Origin: Burkholderiales bacterium
GTDB lineage: Bacteria; Pseudomonadota; Gammaproteobacteria; Burkholderiales; Ga0077523
Length of the DNA stretch: 58,070 nt
Reading direction: 5' to 3'
NCBI GenBank assembly: GCA_022843925.1
Contig: JALHMS010000029.1
Span: 1-58,070 of the forward strand
Shown in pieces: positions 53,094-58,070 of this stretch; positions within the stretch are counted from its first letter, which is position 1; each line of letters starts with the position of its first letter. Below the pieces are notes generated by a model. The model saw only the letters and a program-made list of their open reading frames with translations. It was not told the DNA's origin and searched no databases. Made by a program: the position numbers and the translations under genes.

Positions 53094-55688
53094 ATGGAAG
53101 ACCAGCCCGATCTCTTTTCCGACGCGCCTGCCGGTTCGCCGAGCCCTGCCGGGGTGGACCGCCCGGCGATGATGGCGGCACCCGTGGCCGATATGCCGGC
53201 CGACGGGCCGGGGGACGCGCCAGACCCCGACGCGAACGGCGATGCCGCAGCCGTGAGCGCCGTTGGGGAGTCGTCCGCAGCCCCCGAGGCCACCGGCAAC
53301 GTCGATGACGTCGCCGTCGTCGACGCACCGCCCACGGCGCCGCCCGCCGCCGGCGGCGGTGGCGGCAGGCGCCCGCCGTCGCACTACGCGCCGATGGAGG
53401 GCGAGTTCGGCGAGACGCTGCCGATCGATCGCTACGCGTCGCTGCAGTATCTGCAGTACGCGATCGCGACGGTGAAGGACCGCGCGCTGCCGCGAGTGGG
53501 CGACGGGCAGAAGCCCGTGCAGGCGCGCATCCTCTACGCGATGTGGGAGATGGGCGGCCGGGCCGGCACGCCGCGGAAGAAGTCCGCGCGCGTCGTCGGC
53601 GACGTGCTCGGCAAGTTCCACCCGCACGGCGACCAGTCGGTGTACGACGCGCTGGTGCGGCTCGCACAAGACTTCACGCTGCGGTATCCGTTGATCGACG
53701 GCGAAGGCAACTTCGGTTCCCGCGACGGCGACGACGCCGCCGCGATGCGATACACGGAAGCGCGGCTCACGAAGTTCTCCGAGGTGCTGCTGGCCGAACT
53801 GGACCAGGGCACCGTCGACTTCATCCCGAACTACGATGGCTCCACGGTGGAGCCCGCTGTGCTGCCCGCGCGGCTGCCGATGCTGCTGCTGAACGGCGCG
53901 TCCGGCATCGCGGTGGGCATGGCGACCGAGATCCCGAGCCACAACCTCACCGAGGTCGCGCAGGCCGCGATCGCGATGATCCGCAACCCGGAGCTCGACA
54001 CCGCGGGCGTCCTCGAGCACATCCAGGGCCCCGACTTCCCCGGGGGCGGGCAGATCATCACGCCACGGCACGAGATGATCGCGGCGTACGAAGGCGGGCG
54101 CGGATCGGTGCGCGTGCGGGCACGCTGGACCATCGAGCGTCTGGCCCGCGGGCAGTGGCAGATGGTCGTGACCGAACTGCCGCCGGGCGCCTCCGCGCGG
54201 AAGGTGCTGGAGGAGATCGACGCCCTCACGAACCCGCAGCCGAAGCCCGGCAAGAAGTCGCTCACGCCCGAGCAGCAGCGCGAGAAGCAGCTGATGCTCT
54301 CGATGCTCGACAAGGCGCGCGACGAGTCCGACCGCACGCATCCCGTGCGCCTCGTCTTCGAGCCGAAGAGTTCGCGCATCGACGAGACCGAGTTCACGAA
54401 CCTGCTGCTCGCCAAGACGAGCCTCGAAGGCAACGCGTCGATCAACATGGTGATGGTCGGCCTCGACGGACGCCCCACCGGGAAGTCGCTGCGCGAACTG
54501 CTGAAGGAGTGGACGGAGTTCCGCCTGGGCACCGTCACCCGGCGCTCGCAGTTCCGCCTCGATCAGGTGCTCGACCGCATCCACGTGCTCGAAGGACGGA
54601 TGATCGTCCTGCTGAACGTCGACGCCGTGATCAAGGTGATCCGCGAGGCCGACGAACCCAAGGCCGATCTCATGGCCGCGTTCGGGCTCTCCGAGCGCCA
54701 GGCGGAGGACATTCTCGAGATGCGCCTGCGCCAGCTCGCGAAGCTCGAGCACTTCAAGGTCGAGAAGGAGCTGGAGGACAAGCGGAAGGAACAGAAGGAA
54801 CTCGAGCGCATCCTCGGCTCGCGCCGCGTGCTCGAGAACCTCGTGGTGCGCGAGATCGAGGCCGACATGAAGACCTTCGGCGATGCGCGCCGCACGATCA
54901 TCGAGGTGTCGGAGAAGGCCGTCGCCGCGAAGCCCGTCGTCGACGAACCGCTCACCGTCATCGTCTCGCGCAATGGCTGGGTGCGCGCGCGTCAGGGCTG
55001 GGAGGTCGAAGGTTCCGCGCTCACGTTCAAGGAAGGCGACGGCCTCGGCAGCCTGCTCCGCTGCCGCACGCCGGACCCGGTGGTCTTCATCGACACCGCA
55101 GGCCGCGCGTACTCCATCGAGGCCGCGAGCCTGCCCACGGGCCGGGGTGACGGCGTCCCGGCATCGTCGCTCGTCGAGCTGCAGAGCGGTGCGAAGCTGC
55201 TCCATTGCCTCGCCGGCAGACCCGACACCGAACTCGTCGTCGCTTCCACGGGCGGCTACGCTTTCCGCACGAAGCTGTCCGACCTCGTCTCGAACCGTCG
55301 TGCGGGGCGCGACTTCCTCACGCTCGAGGCGGGCGAGCTGCCGCTGCCTCCTGTCGTGATCGAGGATCGCCCCGGCACGTACGTTGCCGCGCTGTCCGAG
55401 GGGGCACGTCTGCTGCTCGTGCAGCTCTCCGAACTCAAGTACCAGGGCAAGGGGCGCGGCCTCGTGCTGATGGGCCTCGACAAGGGCGAGAAGCTGGTGG
55501 CCGTGGCGGTGTCCGATCAGCCGTTCCTCACGGTGCTCGGGGTCGGCCGTGCGGGCAAGGAGCGCGAGATCGATCTGAAGGCGAAGGATCTCGGCCACTA
55601 CGCCGCGAGCCGTGCGCTGCGCGGTCGCATCCTGCCCGAGAAGATGAAGCCCACGGGTTTGCGCACCCATCCCAGGCCCGCAGGCTGA
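53094..55688 (+). CDS. parC: DNA topoisomerase IV subunit A, with a long low-complexity N-terminus
   Basis: 864 aa. The catalytic part has [33 protein letters not shown] and [16 protein letters not shown] with the DNA-cleaving Tyr220. The C-terminal domain contains beta-pinwheel-like repeats ([33 protein letters not shown]) rather than a GyrA box, which fits ParC. The first 95 residues are rich in Ala, Pro, Asp and Gly and end in a Gly run ([11 protein letters not shown]); E. coli ParC has only a few residues before the core, so this is an extension of about 100. Residues aligned with E. coli Ser80 and Glu84 are Gln181 and Asp185. GTG at 53079 would add five residues; the ATG gives the [10 protein letters not shown] start seen in betaproteobacteria. 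Confidence 0.94.
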   Translation: MEDQPDLFSDAPAGSPSPAGVDRPAMMAAPVADMPADGPGDAPDPDANGDAAAVSAVGESSAAPEATGNVDDVAVVDAPPTAPPAAGGGGGRRPPSHYAPMEGEFGETLPIDRYASLQYLQYAIATVKDRALPRVGDGQKPVQARILYAMWEMGGRAGTPRKKSARVVGDVLGKFHPHGDQSVYDALVRLAQDFTLRYPLIDGEGNFGSRDGDDAAAMRYTEARLTKFSEVLLAELDQGTVDFIPNYDGSTVEPAVLPARLPMLLLNGASGIAVGMATEIPSHNLTEVAQAAIAMIRNPELDTAGVLEHIQGPDFPGGGQIITPRHEMIAAYEGGRGSVRVRARWTIERLARGQWQMVVTELPPGASARKVLEEIDALTNPQPKPGKKSLTPEQQREKQLMLSMLDKARDESDRTHPVRLVFEPKSSRIDETEFTNLLLAKTSLEGNASINMVMVGLDGRPTGKSLRELLKEWTEFRLGTVTRRSQFRLDQVLDRIHVLEGRMIVLLNVDAVIKVIREADEPKADLMAAFGLSERQAEDILEMRLRQLAKLEHFKVEKELEDKRKEQKELERILGSRRVLENLVVREIEADMKTFGDARRTIIEVSEKAVAAKPVVDEPLTVIVSRNGWVRARQGWEVEGSALTFKEGDGLGSLLRCRTPDPVVFIDTAGRAYSIEAASLPTGRGDGVPASSLVELQSGAKLLHCLAGRPDTELVVASTGGYAFRTKLSDLVSNRRAGRDFLTLEAGELPLPPVVIEDRPGTYVAALSEGARLLLVQLSELKYQGKGRGLVLMGLDKGEKLVAVAVSDQPFLTVLGVGRAGKEREIDLKAKDLGHYAASRALRGRILPEKMKPTGLRTHPRPAG

Positions 55689-55857
55689 GTGACGGTTCGT
55701 CGATGTCGGCGGCGAGCTGTCGGACGACTGTCCCGCCCGCTCGCCTGGGCAGGGCGCAGAGGTCGGGTGCCATGCGCACGGGAACCTTCCCGCCGCCGAC
55801 GACGTCCGTCCCGGGTGCCCGCAGCCGCGAGCGCCCGACCACCGGAGGGGTGAATCC

Positions 55858-57363
55858 ATGAACCTGTTGACCGACGACGAACGGCGCGGCCTCGTGCCTG
55901 CGGAATCGCTGCCCTTCGATTCCCCCATCCCGACGCAGATCGTCGCGAGCGAGGAGTTCGTGCCGCCTCCGCAGACGCCGGCGCAGCGCGAGGTCCAGGC
56001 GAGGCTCGCACTCCTCGGCGACCGCCTCGCGGCGCACCAGGGCATGAGCCGCCGCGGCTTCTTCCGCACGGCGGCCGGCATGGCGGCCGCGTTCGTCGCG
56101 ATGAACGAGGTCTACGGGCCGTTGTTCGGCGTGTCCGAGGCCGAGGCGGCAACGCCCGACATGGCGAACGAGCGCGCCAACGGGCTCGCCGGCCAGTTCA
56201 TCCTCGACGGGCACACGCATTTCCTGCGCGACGACACCCGCCTCGACACGTTCGTCCGCATGCGCGAGGCGGTGGGGCGTGCCGGCTGGAATCCGGATCT
56301 CGCGGGCCGGCCGCAGTCGCTGGAGGACCTGAAGTTCGACAACTACATGAAGGAGATCTTTCTCGACAGCGACACGAAGATCGCCCTGGTGTCGAGCGCA
56401 CCGTCGGAGGTGAAGGAGGACTGGTTCCTCACCAATCCGATGATCGCCGCGGCGCGCGCCCGCGTGAACGCCGAGGCCGGTTCGCGCCGCCTGCTGAGCC
56501 ACGCGATCTTCACGCCCGGGCAGCTCGGCTGGGTCGAAGCCGTGGATCGGGCGATCGAGGAGGACAAGCCCGATTCGTTCAAGGGCTACACGATCGGCGA
56601 CAACACGCACAAGGATCTCAGCAAGCACCCGTGGCGTCTCGACGACGAGAAGCGCCTGTACCCGTTCTACGAGCGGCTGTGGCAGGTGGGCATCCGCAAC
56701 GTGTGCGTCCACAAGGGGCTGTTCCCGCCGTCGGTGGAGAAGCAGTATCCGCATCTGCGCGAGTTCTGCGACGTGCGGGATGTCGGTCGCGCCGCGAAGG
56801 ACTGGCCGATGTTGAACTTCGTCATCTACCACTCCGGCTATCGATTCCCCGGCGGTGGCACGCCCGAGGAGGCGCTCGCACAGTTCGATGCGACCGGGCG
56901 GATCGATTGGGTCACCGACCTCGCGGAGATCCCCGAGAAGTACGGCGTGACGAACGTGTACGGCGATCTCGGCCAGATCTTCGCCGTCACGAGCATCGCC
57001 CAGCCGCGCCTCGCAGCGGCCATCCTCGGCACGCTCGTGAAGGGCCTGGGCGCCGATCGCGTCGTGTGGGGCACGGACGCCGTGTGGACCGGCGCCCCGC
57101 AGTGGCAGATCGAGGCCCTGCGCCGGCTGGAGATCCCCGAGGACATGCAGTTGCGGCACGGCTTCGCACCGCTCGGCGACGCCACCGGCCCGGTGAAGAG
57201 CGCGATCTTCGGCCTCAATTCGGCGCGGCTGTACGACATCGAGCCGACGGCCTACGCGGGCATCGAGGACGGCATCACGCGCCGGAAGCATGAGTACCTC
57301 GCCGAGGGTGGGCATCGGAGCAATCTGCGATACGGGTACGCGGTGGCGAGCGAACAAGCGTAG
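55858..57363 (+). CDS. Amidohydrolase family protein with an internal Tat signal
   Basis: 501 aa of the amidohydrolase-2 (metal-dependent hydrolase) type. Metal-binding HTH in LDGHTHFLRDD (His119, His121), FVIYHSGYRFPG, and the later Asp in VVWGTDAVWTG mark the barrel. A twin-arginine motif SRRGFF (residues 64-69) followed by a hydrophobic stretch to about residue 82 is a Tat signal, but it begins 63 residues in. The start is firm: GGAGGGG lies 8 nt upstream. The 60-residue front (SEEFVPPPQTPAQREV) is hydrophilic. Folded cofactor-bearing export is implied. The substrate is unknown; related enzymes include gamma-resorcylate decarboxylase-like and exported hydrolases. Confidence 0.85.
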   Translation: MNLLTDDERRGLVPAESLPFDSPIPTQIVASEEFVPPPQTPAQREVQARLALLGDRLAAHQGMSRRGFFRTAAGMAAAFVAMNEVYGPLFGVSEAEAATPDMANERANGLAGQFILDGHTHFLRDDTRLDTFVRMREAVGRAGWNPDLAGRPQSLEDLKFDNYMKEIFLDSDTKIALVSSAPSEVKEDWFLTNPMIAAARARVNAEAGSRRLLSHAIFTPGQLGWVEAVDRAIEEDKPDSFKGYTIGDNTHKDLSKHPWRLDDEKRLYPFYERLWQVGIRNVCVHKGLFPPSVEKQYPHLREFCDVRDVGRAAKDWPMLNFVIYHSGYRFPGGGTPEEALAQFDATGRIDWVTDLAEIPEKYGVTNVYGDLGQIFAVTSIAQPRLAAAILGTLVKGLGADRVVWGTDAVWTGAPQWQIEALRRLEIPEDMQLRHGFAPLGDATGPVKSAIFGLNSARLYDIEPTAYAGIEDGITRRKHEYLAEGGHRSNLRYGYAVASEQA

Positions 57364-57373
57364 GAACCCTCCC

Positions 57374-58070
57374 GTTGCTGGAACGCGCCACGCTTTTCCG
57401 TAGGAGCGGCCCATGGCCGCGAAAGCGATTGCTCCGGTTGAATCGCTGCCACGGCATCGACCGCGTTCGGGGCCATGGGCCCCTCCTACAGGAACCGCTC
57501 GTTGCTGGAACGCGCCACGCTTTTCTGTAGGAGCGGCCCATGGCCGCGAGAGCGACTGTTCCGGTTGAATCGCTGGCATGGCATCGACCGCGTTCGGGGC
57601 CATGGGCCCCTCCTACAGGAACCGCTCGTTGCTGGAACGCGCCACGCATTTCTGTAGGAGCGGCCCATGGCCGCGAAAGCGACTGTTCCGGTTGAATCGC
57701 TGGCACGGCATCGACCGCGTTCGGGGCCATGGGCCCCTCCTACAGGAACCGCTCGTTGCTGGAACGCGCCACGCTTTTCTGTAGGAGCGGCCCATGGCCG
57801 CGAGAGCGACTGTTCCGGTTGAATCGCTGGCATGGCATCGACCGCGTTCGGGGCCATGGGCCCCTCCTACAGGAACCGCTCGTTGCTGGAACGCGCCACG
57901 CATTTCTGTAGGAGCGGCCCATGGCCGCGAAAGCGACTGTTCCGGTTGAATCGCTGGCACGGCATCGACCGCGTTCGGGGCCATGGGCCCCTCCTACAGG
58001 AACCGCTCGTTGCTGGAACGCGCCACGCTTTTCTGTAGGAGCGGCCCATGGCCGCGAGAGCGACTGTTCC
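57374..58070. repeat. 127-bp tandem REP array running off the window, with 254-bp higher-order repeat
   Basis: Units start at 57374, 57501, 57628, 57755, 57882 and 58009 (last cut by the window end). Each holds GTTGCTGGAACGCGCCACGC, then a REP pair with left stem GCGGCC/GGCCGC and right stem GGGGCC/GGCCCC. Units at 57501 and 57755 are identical and match the visible part of 58009; units at 57628 and 57882 are identical to each other but differ from the former at several positions (GCGAGAGC against GCGAAAGC, GGCATGGC against GGCACGGC, CGCTTTTC against CGCATTTC). The first unit is more diverged. Since 127 is not a multiple of three, the open frames across the array on both strands are not conserved reading frames. 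Confidence 0.93.

Noticed and set aside
57374-58070. CRISPR array
   Set aside because: The whole 127-bp unit is repeated, with no unique spacers of constant length between short repeats, and no cas genes lie nearby. The palindromes are GTAG-type REP arms.

Overview
The window is a high-G+C chromosomal segment of a Gram-negative bacterium, most likely a betaproteobacterium. Support for this comes from separate ParE and ParC topoisomerase IV subunits, Gor, a glutathione-dependent formaldehyde pathway, RlhA, SurE, many exported proteins, and intergenic space filled with GTAG-type REP palindromes. I see no rRNA, tRNA, prophage, transposase, plasmid function or CRISPR array. Coding density is high. 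Most long open frames on the strand opposite a gene are G+C-driven shadows and are left out.

Layout. 1-3411: RidA-like protein (cut by the window edge), a 39-aa membrane peptide and glutathione reductase on the minus strand, then HemD and a glutathione S-transferase on the plus strand. 3412-7195: two REP-rich spacers around rlhA and pdxH. 7196-11663: a five-gene minus-strand operon of a FadR-type regulator, a PhyH-type dioxygenase, FrmA, FghA and a TIM-barrel isomerase-like protein, with a promoter and operator visible upstream. 11664-12586: REP pairs and a 133-bp tandem array. 12587-18750: surE, two thiolases, a DmdC-like acyl-CoA dehydrogenase, a Uma2 protein and a 59-aa protein. 18806-24352: a large MalT/SARP-like regulator divergent from an exported acetoacetate-decarboxylase-like protein, then an SDR and a PaaI-like thioesterase. 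24360-27017: a soluble hybrid histidine kinase behind DsrE-like and TusA-like sulfur-relay genes. 27312-34033: esterase, beta-hydroxyacid dehydrogenase plus enoyl-CoA hydratase divergent from a LysR regulator, another SDR, and a GGDEF protein with an eroded EAL domain.

34266-45552: exported cyclase-family protein with a clear terminator, a SWIM-SNF2 helicase, a DUF2059 protein, a CurA-like reductase, a hydrolase, an aminotransferase behind a promoter and attenuator-like hairpin, small envelope proteins, a DksA-type zinc-finger protein, an RsuA-type pseudouridine synthase and an S4 protein. 46007-49550: a lanthanide-type PQQ alcohol dehydrogenase with a c-type cytochrome, facing two small exported proteins. 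49915-57363: winged-helix protein, ParE, a DUF3859 protein, ParC with a long disordered N-terminus, and an amidohydrolase with a displaced Tat signal. 57374-58070: a 127-bp tandem REP array that runs off the window.

Themes. One-carbon oxidation stands out: a periplasmic PQQ dehydrogenase could make formaldehyde and FrmA/FghA would take it to formate. The placement of FrmA/FghA behind a dioxygenase and a FadR regulator suggests a second, substrate-specific formaldehyde source. Acyl-CoA catabolism genes recur in several small clusters. The REP family shows compensatory stem changes and recent array expansion. The candidates most worth following are the dioxygenase-formaldehyde operon, the DsrE-TusA-kinase operon, the MalT/SARP regulator with its 11-bp direct repeats, and the REP arrays.
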